Source of the DNA: Stomoxys calcitrans
Taxonomy: Eukaryota > Arthropoda > Insecta > Diptera > Muscidae
Assembly: GCF_963082655.1 (NCBI RefSeq)
Contig: NC_081552.1
Span: 64,082,571 to 64,146,570, forward strand
Length of the DNA: 64,000 bases
Direction: 5' to 3'
Under the pieces are notes generated by a model. The model saw only the letters and a list, made by a program, of their open reading frames with translations, was not told the origin of the DNA and did not search any database. Within the stretch, counting starts at the first letter, position 1, and the number at the start of each line of letters is the position of its first letter. The translations under genes were made by a program, and so were the position numbers. Positions 48,828 to 59,146 of the stretch are shown here, in pieces.

Positions 48828-49439
48828 TTTGTTTAATAACATAAATATGACCTTAGTAGATATTTTGTCTTATTTGAAAACGTTAAAAAAAAAATAACCA
48901 AATAATAACGAAATATACTCAATATACCCCTAATACTAAAAGATTAGGTGCAATATACCAATTTTGTAAGTATATTTGTAAGTTTTACAATAGTTTTAAC
49001 TTTTTATCATCTGAAACCAGCAGAAAATGTTTGCTGTTTAAGCAACAAATTATTGATGTCTCTTTCGGTTGTTTCAGCAAACATTATTGCTGTTTTTACT
49101 AACACATTTCTTTGAGTGTACAGGGTGATTTAATGAGGTATTCCAAGGACTTTAGCAATGAAATGAATATTCACCTGTTTTTGGCAGAGCTAGCTGCTAC
49201 GATTATCATAGTTGATTAATAGCAAATGGTAAAAGCTATCTGTTGTGGGGAGTGAAGAAGGAAACATGGCATACAAATTATTCACAAATGTAATCGGCCG
49301 GAACTTAGAGACGATATTTGACCGAACATGGAGCTTTAAACCATTTCACAATGTCACGGTTGCCAGATTTTTTTGGGAGAGAAACCCAGAACTCTGAACA
49401 AATTGCCCGCAAATATTCCTAATTAAATTGGGAAAATTT
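48828..49439. other. Unrecognised sequence
   Basis: About 600 bp. Short inverted words around 49028-49095 (GTTTGCTG, CAGCAAAC) could belong to another small element, but I cannot define ends. Confidence 0.3.
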
Positions 49440-49738
49440 ATTAGAGCGTGCTATGTTCGGGTTCTTTGCGCGGTATCTCTGTGGTCATGGGAGAAGCCGT
49501 GGTACCAAATTACTGCCAAATCGAAGAAGGCTTAAGAAGTGAAGATCCCAGATCGGTTTAAATGGCAGCTATATTATATAATGGTCCGATTTGCGCCATG
49601 CTTAGCACAGTTGTTGAAAGTCACAGCAAACCACTTAATGTAAAATTTCAGCCAAATCGGATAAGAATTGCGCCCTCTAGAGGCAGAAGAAGACGAAATT
49701 AGTATACCCCCCATCCTATAATGGAGGGCATACAAATA
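49440..49738 (-). mobile_element. Old, short family A-like remnant, reversed
   Basis: Degenerate head (TTAGAGCGTGCTATGTTCGG), one unit and an end CCCCCCATCCTATAATGGAG. Roughly 300 bp in all, much diverged from other copies. Confidence 0.65.
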
Positions 49739-49762
49739 TACCCATTAAAGTAAAAAAAAAAA

Positions 49763-49865
49763 ACAAGTAAAAGCGTGCTAAGTTCGGCCGGGCCGAATCT
49801 TATATACCCTCCACCATGGATCGCATTTGTCGAGTTCTTTTCCCGGCATCTCTTCCTAGGCAAAA
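49763..49865 (-). mobile_element. Extra ~103-bp terminal block of family A, reversed
   Basis: From ACAAGTAAAAGCGTGCTAAG through CTTCCTAGGCAAAA, then a second full terminus begins at 49866. It is the mirror of the arrangement at 9438-9539. Confidence 0.85.
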
Positions 49866-50090
49866 ACAAGTAAAAGCGTGCTAAGTTCGGCCGGGCCGAA
49901 TCTTATATACCCTGCACCATGGATCGCAATAGTCGAGTTCTTTTCCCAGCATCTCTTCTTAGGCAAAATAAAGGATATACGAAAAGATTTGCTCTGCTAT
50001 TAGAGCGAGACCTGGAGACCTGTGTAAAATGTCAGCCAATTCGAATAAGAATTGCGCTCTTTGTGAGCTCAAAAAGTAAAATATGGAGAT
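49866..50090 (-). mobile_element. Family A element, left part, split by the gypsy element
   Basis: Normal reversed A from the terminus to AAAATATGGAGAT, where the LTR begins. A small internal deletion removes the segment around GATATCAAGATATGG (between 50009 and 50020). It resumes at 56204. Confidence 0.85.
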
Positions 50091-50881
50091 TGTAGCGATG
50101 TTATATTTTCTACATAATTATAATATATTTCATGCATTCATTTATTAATTTTTACTATTTTTGCATTGCCATTCTGAACGAACTTTAAAGATTTGCTTTC
50201 CTTTGAATATATTTTGTTTCATTAGTTTTGTAACATGACTACATATTTTAATGGTTTACTGTTTCTATTGAGTCATTATTTGAGCATTGCTATATCTATC
50301 GATCGATTGAGTGAAGAGAGAATATGTTCTACTGCGCATGTCTGTAACTAAATGTAAGAGAGCAAGAGATTACAATGTAATTGAGTGTTTTTGTCTCATT
50401 GAGTGATTGAGTAATTATTATACTTTGCTATGCCATGAAGTGCTATGCTATGACCATCGATCGATCGAACGGCTATAGAATGTTTATTGCCTCATTGAGT
50501 TTTGAGTAATATTAATGCATTGTAATGTAAAGTATCGATTAACGATTGAAGCCCATCAGGCTATAAAAGTTCATGCAATCCATTAATCTGTCTGATTTTT
50601 GAGAAGAGCTCGTTGAGGTAAGAACTAAGGCTTCTTGGAAACGCATTAGCGTGGCCGGTTGTCTAGACTCTTACCTAGCCGACGGCAACTAACACTAGGC
50701 GAAAGCGACAGCAGTCACTTGTGTTATTGCTTGAGGCGGCAACGGTCTTTGACTAGTTAAACGAAAGGTATAAAAACTTCATTAAAATCAATAAATATTA
50801 TAACGTTTATATAGAAACCTTGTGCGTTTATTATTATTTCTGTGGAGTACGCTGGTAAAATAAACGCTCAACCCCTCTATA
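50091..50881 (+). repeat. 5' LTR of the Ty3/gypsy element
   Basis: 791 bp, TGTAGCGATG to CTCTATA. I compared it base by base with the 3' LTR and found no difference. A likely TATA box (CTATAAAAG) lies at about 50561-50569, and AATAAA-type poly(A) words at about 50790. The LTR does not show the canonical TG...CA ends; its limits are set by the shared segment and by the AGAT target duplication. Confidence 0.92.
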
Positions 50882-50888
50882 TAAAATT

Positions 50889-50900
50889 TGGCGCCCAACC
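50889..50900 (+). other. Putative tRNA primer-binding site
   Basis: TGGCGCCCAACC begins 7 bp after the 5' LTR. TGGCGCC complements the 3' end of a tRNA with GGCGCCA; tRNA-Lys-type is a guess. Confidence 0.6.
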
Positions 50901-50930
50901 TTAGTGGCCTATATTTTTGGTTAAAATCGT

Positions 50931-53900
50931 ATGGAAGATTCCGTAACTCCACGAAGAAGCCCAAGGTACCAAATCATGACGAATCCATCGTTGACCACAG
51001 AGCAGTTTGAGAAACTGATGCAGGCCGTAGCAGCTGCAAATGTGAAGTCAGGAACGTATAGCCACTGTACGGCTCGTTATAATGGTGAAAAGGACCCGAC
51101 CAAGCTGGAAGAGTTTATTTCGGCCATAACAACGTTCAAAACTGTGGAAAAGATTAGCGATGCTGACGCTATTAACAGCATGCCGATGCTTTTATTGGGT
51201 GACGCTTCTGAGTGGTGGAGTGGCGTGAAAAGTAAGGCAAGGAAATTTGAGGATGTTATCAAAATGTTGCGTGATTCGTTCTGTCCACCAAAACCAGCAT
51301 GGCGCATATATGCGGAGATTTTCGATGGAAAACAACAGAAGAACGAGGCAACTGATACTTTTGTACGGAAGAAAAGGGCATTGTTCGCAAAACTTCCCAA
51401 GATTCCTTCCGAAAGTGATCAAATTGATATCCTGTTTGGAATGCTTCATGTCCAGATCCGTGACAGAGTTTTTCGACATAAAGTGGAAAGCTTCGACGAA
51501 TTACTTAAGGATGCACGGGAGGCCGAAGAGGCTATAAACGAAAGAGGAAAACCTGTGAACACTGAGGTTTCGTCCGTCGGTGGTCCAGTCCGTTGTACGT
51601 ATTGTCGTAAGAAAGGACATACGAGAGAGAACTGTTTCAAGAAAGAGAAATTTGAAACCGAAGCTAGGCAAGAAGCAAACGTCATTGCCCAGACGACTAC
51701 GGCTAAACCAAAGTTGGCATGTTACGGTTGTAATGCACCAGGATATGTTCGCGCAAACTGCCCAAATTGCAGTGGTAACAAAAAGCAACAAAATCCTGAA
51801 GGATACGTAAATTTTAATAACATGACACTACGTTTGGTTGGGAGAGAAATCCCTGTGGCCAATATTCATATGTTTGGTGTCCCTGGACAAGCATATCTAG
51901 ATACGGGAGCACGTACTAGCATTGCCAGCGGAAATTTAAAGAGAATCATGGATTTCCACGGATGTATTTATGACAAGGTCCGTATGGAAATCTCCTTAGC
52001 AGATGGAAGCAGATCCATCCAAGAGTGTTTGGCCACGGTCTGTAAAATTGCAATGGGAGGAAGACCCTTTAACGTGCAGTTCGTCATATTGCCAAATTCT
52101 CAAAATAATCGAACTTTGCTAGGTTCAGATTTTCTAGAACAGGCTGCCGTTATTCTGAATATGGGTCAAGGATACTGGTGTTTTGAGGACGAACCCGGTA
52201 CTCATTTCGAATTTCCGGAACTATTGCCTCTAAATTTGAATTTGCTCGAGACGATAAAAGTGGCCAATACGAAAAGGCATATGCTCAGTAAAGAAAGTAC
52301 AGCCGTGAAAAGAAAGTCAGAGAATGACGGACAGACAGAGCCAAAGTACCATCGTGAAGTATACATGTCTGAATTTGAAAGTTATGGTCCTGATATCACC
52401 AATAACCAAAATGATTATTCGCCTCACTCTATTCATGCCATTTTTAAAGATTGTTTGCCCGATAGTGAAAAGGACACCCCTGAGCGAGGTAGAAGAACTG
52501 ATCTCTTTGCAAGTTTGGAATATGATCAGGAATATATAGACTCAATCTTCACACCGATCCTGATGGCCGATATCAAGATTTTAAAGCCTACCGATGGCGA
52601 ATATTTGTCCGTAAAAGAAAAACAAGAGTTGGACTTGATTTTGCAAAAGCATTACACAATTTTTGGTGAACTTGGAGAACCAACCCCATACATAGAACAT
52701 ACCATAAATACTGGCGATAATAAGCCAATTGCTTCAGCGGCATATAGATTGTCTTTCGCCAAAAGTAGAGAGTTGAAGGCAGAAGTAGACCGAATGCTCG
52801 AGTTAGGCATAGTCGAAGAAAGCGAATCTGCTTGGGCCTCACCGGTAGTGATGGTGCCAAAACGAGATGGTGGCATACGGATATGTGTCGACTATAGAAA
52901 ATTGAATAGCATCACAGAACCCGACAGGTACCCACTGCCCCGAATAGATGACCTACTCCACGCAGCAAAAAGTACAAAATACATGACTACGCTTGACCTC
53001 CAGAGTGGCTACTACCAAATTGCCGTCAATGAAAAGGATCGGGACAAAACTTGTTTTATTACCCCTTTTGGCCTTTTTCGGTTCACACGGATGCCGTTTG
53101 GCCTTAGAAACGCCCCAGCTACTTTTCAGCGTCTAATTGACAGATTCAAAGTCTCATTGAAAAACATGTTGATTGTGGCCTATTTGGATGATTTGATTAT
53201 ATGCTCCCCAACTTTCAAAGAGCATTTGCAAGATCTGAACCAAGTATTCATTCGATTGGAACAATTTAATCTACGGGTTAAAAATTCCAAATGCAGATTT
53301 TGTTGTCGTCAAGTCCGGTACTTGGGACACATTTTAACACCTGAGGGTATAGCTATAGATTCGGCTAAAACATTGGCTATCTCAGAGAAAAAGGAGCCAA
53401 AGAATGTGAAAGAATTGATATCTTTCATCCAAACTTGTTCCTGGTATAGGAAATTTATTGCCAACTACGCACAAATAGCCAAACCCCTCACAGATTTAAC
53501 CAAGAAAACTGCAATATGGACATGGGGAGAGCCTCAACGAAAAGCCTTTCAAGAACTGAAGGAAAAACTTATAAGCCCACCTGTACTCAGACAAGCTCAA
53601 GAGGATTTGCCGTTCATTATTAAAACAGATGCAAGTTCATTTGCCCTTGGTGCCGTTTTGATCCAGGGGGAGGGCCCTGACGAGCACCCCATCGAATATA
53701 TTAGCAGATTACTGTCAAGTGCTGAAAGAAACTATTCAACCACCGAGAGAGAGGCTCTTGCAATTGTATGGGCTTGTTCGAAATTTCGAGGGTACATAGA
53801 AGGAGCTGAAATTATACTTATGACGGATCACCAACCACTGAAATGGTTGCTAACAATGAAGTGTCCCGTCGGCCGCCTTGCTAGATGGGCCTTGCAAATC

Positions 53901-55439
53901 CAACAGTATAATTTCCGGGTCGAGTACACCCCTGGTAAAACCAATTCAGTCGCTGACATGCTATCTAGACCTAATGGGATCGAAGAACAATTGCAGGCCG
54001 TGACTCTTTTTAGCTTCCAAATTGATTTTCCTCATAAAACTCCCGAAAACGTCCGAAATGAACAGCTTAAAGATGAGTTTTTGAAGCCAATCATAAAGTC
54101 TATAGAATCTGAAGACGAAAATCTTAGCCACTGGCTTAACCGTGGATATATTATGAATGATAGCGTCCTATATCGATATAGCAACGATGAATCCGACGAA
54201 GCCCAGTTAGTGATCCCAGAACATGAGCGAAAGGATATTTTGAAAATATATCACGATGATAGCACAGCGGGACACTATGGTGCCGAAAGGACTATACAAA
54301 GAATCGCAAATAGATATTTTTGGCCAGGTATGAGAGCCGAAATAACCAAATACGTCAGATCCTGTCTCGATTGCCAACGATTTAAAGCCACCAATATGAA
54401 GCCAGTTGGTTTAATGAAGACCACTAGTTGCAAGCAACGGTTCGAGGTGCTATCCGTAGACCTTTTTGGTCCACTACCATTAACTAATGAAGGCTATCAA
54501 TGGATATTTATAGCTGAAGATGTTGCATCACGTTGGGTAGAACTTTTTGCTCTTAAGGAAGCCACAGCCGAAATATGCGCAAAGCTGCTGATCGAAGAGG
54601 TTTTTCTTCCTTATGGAGTACCACGACGGCTCAGAACAGACAATGGTGTCCAGTTTGTCTCCGCTATAATGCAACAAGTTACCTTTTGCCTAAACGTCCA
54701 ACAACAATTCACGCCGGTCTACCACCCACAAGCTAACCCAGTTGAGCGTAAAAACCGCGACTTGAAAGCCCAATTAGCTATCCTTGTGCAGCTTCACCAC
54801 AATACATGGGCCATTCACCTAAGCGCCATACGTTTCGCAATGAATACAGCGAAGTGCCAGACAACAGGGTTCACTGCATCCTATTTAACCTTTGGCCGTG
54901 AATTAAGAACAATCGATGATGTCCACAATGATTTGAGATCTGTTGTAGAGGCCGAAAACTTTATACCACAGATAACTACTTATCTTCAAAATCTATCAAA
55001 CGTTTATAAAGATGCCAAAGAATCAGAACAACATCGCCAAGACAAAAATAAAGAAAACTACGATGGGCACAGAAGACCGCAACCCAGTTTCGAAATTGGT
55101 TCAACTGTAATGGTTAACACACACGTATTAAGCCAAGCATCGAAAGGACTTATTGCTAAATTCGTTCCGAAAAGAGATGGTCCTTATGTCATTATAAAGA
55201 AAGTTGGTTCTACATCCTATGAAATTGCTGCTGCCGATAACGTCAACGTGTCCTTGGGGACATACCATGCCTCAGCCTTATCCTTGTTTCGAGATGACAA
55301 CCACAATGTAATGCCCCAAACCTGTCCACCCGATACGCAAAAGAGGAAGACCAAAGAAGTCCTAGACTGTTGTCGTGCTCTCGGGTCGATGCCGCACTCC
55401 AAAAGGGGAGATTGTAGCGATGTTATATTTTCTACATAA
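50931..55439 (+). CDS. Gag-Pol polyprotein, Ty3/gypsy retrotransposon
   Basis: A single 1502-residue ORF carrying the capsid, protease, reverse transcriptase, RNase H and integrase needed for retrotransposition. Gag occupies about 1-300. A first zinc knuckle (CTYCRKKGHTRENC) starts at residue 222; a second (CYGCNAPGYVRANC) at 264 has Tyr in place of the usual His. Protease active site DTGA is at 324. RT has the PFGLRNAPATFQRL block and YLDD at 751-754. RNase H has TDASSFALGAVL (D900) and TDHQPLKWLL. Integrase has the HHCC domain from H1108 and catalytic D1177, D1237 and E1272; the last motif reads HPQANPVERKN, one residue shorter than the common HPQxNGxVER, giving D-X34-E. No stop or frameshift interrupts Gag and Pol, so no ribosomal frameshift is needed. 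The start at 50931 is the first ATG after the leader. The stop lies 27 bp inside the 3' LTR. Confidence 0.95.
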   Translation: MEDSVTPRRSPRYQIMTNPSLTTEQFEKLMQAVAAANVKSGTYSHCTARYNGEKDPTKLEEFISAITTFKTVEKISDADAINSMPMLLLGDASEWWSGVKSKARKFEDVIKMLRDSFCPPKPAWRIYAEIFDGKQQKNEATDTFVRKKRALFAKLPKIPSESDQIDILFGMLHVQIRDRVFRHKVESFDELLKDAREAEEAINERGKPVNTEVSSVGGPVRCTYCRKKGHTRENCFKKEKFETEARQEANVIAQTTTAKPKLACYGCNAPGYVRANCPNCSGNKKQQNPEGYVNFNNMTLRLVGREIPVANIHMFGVPGQAYLDTGARTSIASGNLKRIMDFHGCIYDKVRMEISLADGSRSIQECLATVCKIAMGGRPFNVQFVILPNSQNNRTLLGSDFLEQAAVILNMGQGYWCFEDEPGTHFEFPELLPLNLNLLETIKVANTKRHMLSKESTAVKRKSENDGQTEPKYHREVYMSEFESYGPDITNNQNDYSPHSIHAIFKDCLPDSEKDTPERGRRTDLFASLEYDQEYIDSIFTPILMADIKILKPTDGEYLSVKEKQELDLILQKHYTIFGELGEPTPYIEHTINTGDNKPIASAAYRLSFAKSRELKAEVDRMLELGIVEESESAWASPVVMVPKRDGGIRICVDYRKLNSITEPDRYPLPRIDDLLHAAKSTKYMTTLDLQSGYYQIAVNEKDRDKTCFITPFGLFRFTRMPFGLRNAPATFQRLIDRFKVSLKNMLIVAYLDDLIICSPTFKEHLQDLNQVFIRLEQFNLRVKNSKCRFCCRQVRYLGHILTPEGIAIDSAKTLAISEKKEPKNVKELISFIQTCSWYRKFIANYAQIAKPLTDLTKKTAIWTWGEPQRKAFQELKEKLISPPVLRQAQEDLPFIIKTDASSFALGAVLIQGEGPDEHPIEYISRLLSSAERNYSTTEREALAIVWACSKFRGYIEGAEIILMTDHQPLKWLLTMKCPVGRLARWALQIQQYNFRVEYTPGKTNSVADMLSRPNGIEEQLQAVTLFSFQIDFPHKTPENVRNEQLKDEFLKPIIKSIESEDENLSHWLNRGYIMNDSVLYRYSNDESDEAQLVIPEHERKDILKIYHDDSTAGHYGAERTIQRIANRYFWPGMRAEITKYVRSCLDCQRFKATNMKPVGLMKTTSCKQRFEVLSVDLFGPLPLTNEGYQWIFIAEDVASRWVELFALKEATAEICAKLLIEEVFLPYGVPRRLRTDNGVQFVSAIMQQVTFCLNVQQQFTPVYHPQANPVERKNRDLKAQLAILVQLHHNTWAIHLSAIRFAMNTAKCQTTGFTASYLTFGRELRTIDDVHNDLRSVVEAENFIPQITTYLQNLSNVYKDAKESEQHRQDKNKENYDGHRRPQPSFEIGSTVMVNTHVLSQASKGLIAKFVPKRDGPYVIIKKVGSTSYEIAAADNVNVSLGTYHASALSLFRDDNHNVMPQTCPPDTQKRKTKEVLDCCRALGSMPHSKRGDCSDVIFST
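55401..55412 (+). other. Polypurine tract
   Basis: AAAAGGGGAGAT directly precedes the 3' LTR; it would prime plus-strand DNA synthesis. It overlaps the end of the Gag-Pol ORF. Confidence 0.8.
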
Positions 55440-56203
55440 TTATAATATATTTCATGCATTCATTTATTAATTTTTACTATTTTTGCATTGCCATTCTGAA
55501 CGAACTTTAAAGATTTGCTTTCCTTTGAATATATTTTGTTTCATTAGTTTTGTAACATGACTACATATTTTAATGGTTTACTGTTTCTATTGAGTCATTA
55601 TTTGAGCATTGCTATATCTATCGATCGATTGAGTGAAGAGAGAATATGTTCTACTGCGCATGTCTGTAACTAAATGTAAGAGAGCAAGAGATTACAATGT
55701 AATTGAGTGTTTTTGTCTCATTGAGTGATTGAGTAATTATTATACTTTGCTATGCCATGAAGTGCTATGCTATGACCATCGATCGATCGAACGGCTATAG
55801 AATGTTTATTGCCTCATTGAGTTTTGAGTAATATTAATGCATTGTAATGTAAAGTATCGATTAACGATTGAAGCCCATCAGGCTATAAAAGTTCATGCAA
55901 TCCATTAATCTGTCTGATTTTTGAGAAGAGCTCGTTGAGGTAAGAACTAAGGCTTCTTGGAAACGCATTAGCGTGGCCGGTTGTCTAGACTCTTACCTAG
56001 CCGACGGCAACTAACACTAGGCGAAAGCGACAGCAGTCACTTGTGTTATTGCTTGAGGCGGCAACGGTCTTTGACTAGTTAAACGAAAGGTATAAAAACT
56101 TCATTAAAATCAATAAATATTATAACGTTTATATAGAAACCTTGTGCGTTTATTATTATTTCTGTGGAGTACGCTGGTAAAATAAACGCTCAACCCCTCT
56201 ATA
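55413..56203 (+). repeat. 3' LTR of the Ty3/gypsy element
   Basis: 791 bp, apparently identical to the 5' LTR. It contains the last 27 bp of the Gag-Pol ORF and its stop codon. Confidence 0.92.
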
Positions 56204-56254
56204 AGATCGATTTATATGGGATCTGTATCGGGGTATAGACCGATTCAGACCATA
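56204..56254 (-). mobile_element. Family A element, short continuation after the gypsy element
   Basis: AGATCGATTTATATGGGATC and the following 30 bp continue the A element from 50090. It is cut at CAGACCATA by another A terminus. Confidence 0.85.
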
Positions 56255-57711
56255 ACAAGTAAAAGCGTTCTAAGTTCGGCCGGCACGAATCTTATATACC
56301 CTCCACCATGGATCGCATTTGTCGAGTTCTTTTCCCGGCATCTCTTCTTAGGCAAAAAAGGATATAAGAAAAGAGTTGCTCTGCTATTAAAACGATATCA
56401 AGATATGGACCGGTTCGGACCACAATTAAATTATATGTTGGAGACCTGTGTAAAATTTCAGCCAATTCGTATAAGAATTGCGCCCATTGGGGCTCACGAA
56501 GTAAAATAGAGAGAACGATTTATATGGGATCTGTATCGGGCTATAGACCGATTCAGACCATAATGGTCATGAGAGGATCCGTCGTACAAAATTTCAGGCA
56601 TATCGGATAATAATTGCGACCTCTAGGGGTCAAGAAGTCAAGATCCCAGATCGGTTTATATGGCAGCTATATCAGGTTATGAACCGATTTGAACCTTATT
56701 TGACACAGTTGTTGAAAGTAAAAATAAAATACGTCATGCAAAATTTCAGCCAAATCGGATAGGAATTGCGCCCTCTAGAAGCTCAAGAAGTCAAATCCCC
56801 AGATCTGTTTATATCACAGCTATATCAGGTTATGAACCGATTTCAACCATACTTGGCACAGTTGTTGGATATCATAACGAAATACTTCGTGCAAAAATTC
56901 ATTCAAATCAGATAAGAATTGTGCCCTCTAGAGGCTCAAGAAGTCAAGACCCAAGATCGGTTTATATGGCAGCTATATCAGGTTATGGACCGATTTAAAC
57001 CATACTTGGCATAGTTGTTGGGTATCATAACAAAAGACGTCGTGCGAAATTCCATTCCATTCGGATAAGAATTGCGCCCCCTAGAGGCTCAAGAAGTCAA
57101 GACCCAAGATCGGTTTATATGGCAGCTATATCAGGTTATGGACCGATTTGAACCATACTTGGCACAGTTGATGGATATAATAACAAAACACGTCGTGCAA
57201 AATTTCATTCTGATCGGATAAGAATTGCGCAAGCTAGAGGCTCAAGAAGTCAAGACCCAAGATCGGTTTATATGGCAGCTATATCAGGTTATGGACCAAT
57301 TTGAACTATACTTGGCGCAGTTATAGGATATCACAGCAAAACACGTCGTGCAAAATTTCATTCCAATCGGATAAGAATTGCGCACTCTAGAGGCTCAAGA
57401 AGTCAAGACCCAAGATCGGTTTATATGGCAGCTATATCAAAACATGGACCGATATGGCTCATTTACAATACAAACCGACCTACACTAATAGGAAGTATTT
57501 GTACAAAATTTCAAGCGGTTAACTTTACTCCTTCGGAAGTTAGCGTGCTTTCGACAGACAGACGGACGGACGGACATGGCTAGATCGACATAAAATTTCA
57601 CGACGATCAAGAATATATATACTTTATGGGGTCTCAGACGAATATTTCGAGTAGTTACAATCAGAATGACGAAATTAGTATACCCCCCATCTTATGGTGG
57701 AGGGTATAAAA
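56255..57711 (-). mobile_element. Family A element, complete, reversed
   Basis: ACAAGTAAAAGCGTTCTAAG at the left (palindrome degraded to TTCGGCCGGCACGAA), about five central units, (GACG)n at about 57556-57573, reversed core, and GGTGGAGGGTATAAAAA at the right. Confidence 0.85.
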
Positions 57712-57812
57712 AGAATATATATACTTAATGGGGACTTAGGCGATAATTTCGAGGTGTTACATACGGAGTGACACAATAATTATACGCCCATCCTATAGTG
57801 AAGGGTGTAAAA
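57712..57812 (-). mobile_element. Diverged A-type head fragment, reversed
   Basis: GAATATATATACTTAATGGG to ATAGTGAAGGGTGTAAAAAA resembles the last 100 bp of a reversed A (its head) with many changes. The preceding A probably landed in the AA of its CAAGAATATATA core. Confidence 0.6.
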
Positions 57813-58280
57813 AACACTATTGCAAAATTTCAGTCGATAAGTCATCTTACAGGGCTCGAGATGACAAATCGGGACATAGTTTTTTTCGGTTTAAATGAGA
57901 GCTAGTATATCAGGTTATAAACCGATTTAGACCATACTTGGCAATATTGTTAGAAGTTGCAACAGAACACTAAGCACCTTTCAGCCCAAACGGATATTGC
58001 GGGGTTTATTGGGATATCTTAAGTTTAGAAGTCAAGTCGATAGACTATTTTTTAACGCAGCTAACCAAAATGGCGCTTTTGCAAATGACCCAAAATTTCA
58101 AAAGATAGCTTCATTAGTTCGACTACTATCGTGATTTCGACAGACGGACGGAGAGTCGGACATGGATAGATCGACTTCGAAAATCAAAAATATATACACC
58201 TTTTGCAATCGCATATCAATATTTCTAAATGTTACGAATGAGTAGATAAGTATACCCCCATCTTTTAAAAGCTGCGACCT
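57813..58280 (-). mobile_element. Old family A-like remnant, reversed
   Basis: Degenerate units (ATCAGGTTATAAACCGATTT at about 57910), a GACAGACGGACGGAGAGTCG tract at about 58140, and a degraded core and end (AAGTATACCCCCATCTT). No palindromic terminus. Confidence 0.65.
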
Positions 58281-58776
58281 TAGCCGACCTTATATTGTTG
58301 GAAACATTTCCGGCTTCATGTACAGCCTATGTCTATATTCAGGTAAAATTTCTCATCTCGAAAGATACGTTTCTACAGTAAACACTAGTGTAGCTGAATA
58401 TGCTTTCTATAAAATCACACCCAATCTAAGGGTATACCAAGATCTTAATTATGAAGCTATGTTATGGAATTTCCCCTAGAAAATCCCCATTTTTATTTTT
58501 TTCCCATCAAAATCCCTGTTCACCAAATGAGAAAAATTTTTCCCCAATCACGAAATAATCCCCTGTTTGGGGAAATTTCACCTAATCTGTTTGCATTTTG
58601 AAACATTTACGAAAGATTTTATAATGGTTAAAAAATCTGATTATTTGGATTGAAACTTCAAGCTCGATGATTTTATTTTCTAATTAATTTGATTTAATTT
58701 GATTTTCTAAAAATATTTTTTTAATTTTATTTAATCTATTTTCATTGACATCATCAGGGATACTACATAAATACAA
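58281..58776. other. Unrecognised AT-rich sequence
   Basis: About 500 bp; no recognised protein or repeat. Confidence 0.3.
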
Positions 58777-59146
58777 ACAAGTAGAAACGTGTTAACTTCG
58801 GCTGTGCCGAACTTTGGATACCCACCTCCATGGACATATTAATCATCCTATTTTATTATAATTCCAGTACCATACCCATAGTAATATCTATGTAGGTGCT
58901 GAGCTGGATCATAGTTGATTCAGGTCCTGAGAATTCTTATATAAGTAACATTTTCAGCGAAATCAGGCAATAACTCCGCCTTTTAAGGAATAAGACCCTA
59001 AATTGGAAGATTGGTCTATATGACAGATATATATATATAGTCTGATCTGGATCGGATGTCGGAAGGCTTAAAACAACTCATTATATCAAATTTCATCTAG
59101 ATAGGGTCCCTTAATCGGCAGATCATTCTATATGGCAGCTGCATCT
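58777..59146 (-). mobile_element. Family B2 element, left part, split by B
   Basis: ACAAGTAGAAACGTGTTAAC, a degraded palindrome TTCGGCTGTGCCGAA, then B2 units to GGCAGCTGCATC, where a B element begins. It resumes at 60742. Confidence 0.75.

Larger units (their letters stand above)
50091..56203 (+). mobile_element. Ty3/gypsy LTR retrotransposon, full length, intact
   Basis: 6113 bp: 5' LTR, primer-binding-like site, one Gag-Pol ORF, purine tract, 3' LTR. The target duplication AGAT (50087-50090 and 56204-56207) fits the uninterrupted family A consensus at that place. No env-like ORF is present, so it is a retrotransposon and not a retrovirus-like element. It is inserted in a reversed family A element. 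Confidence 0.93.

Noticed and set aside
51077..52876. Minus-strand open frames inside the Gag-Pol region
   Set aside because: They are antisense shadows of the intact Gag-Pol frame and have no motif.
50091..56203. Endogenous retrovirus with env
   Set aside because: Pol is followed directly by the purine tract and 3' LTR; there is no third ORF.
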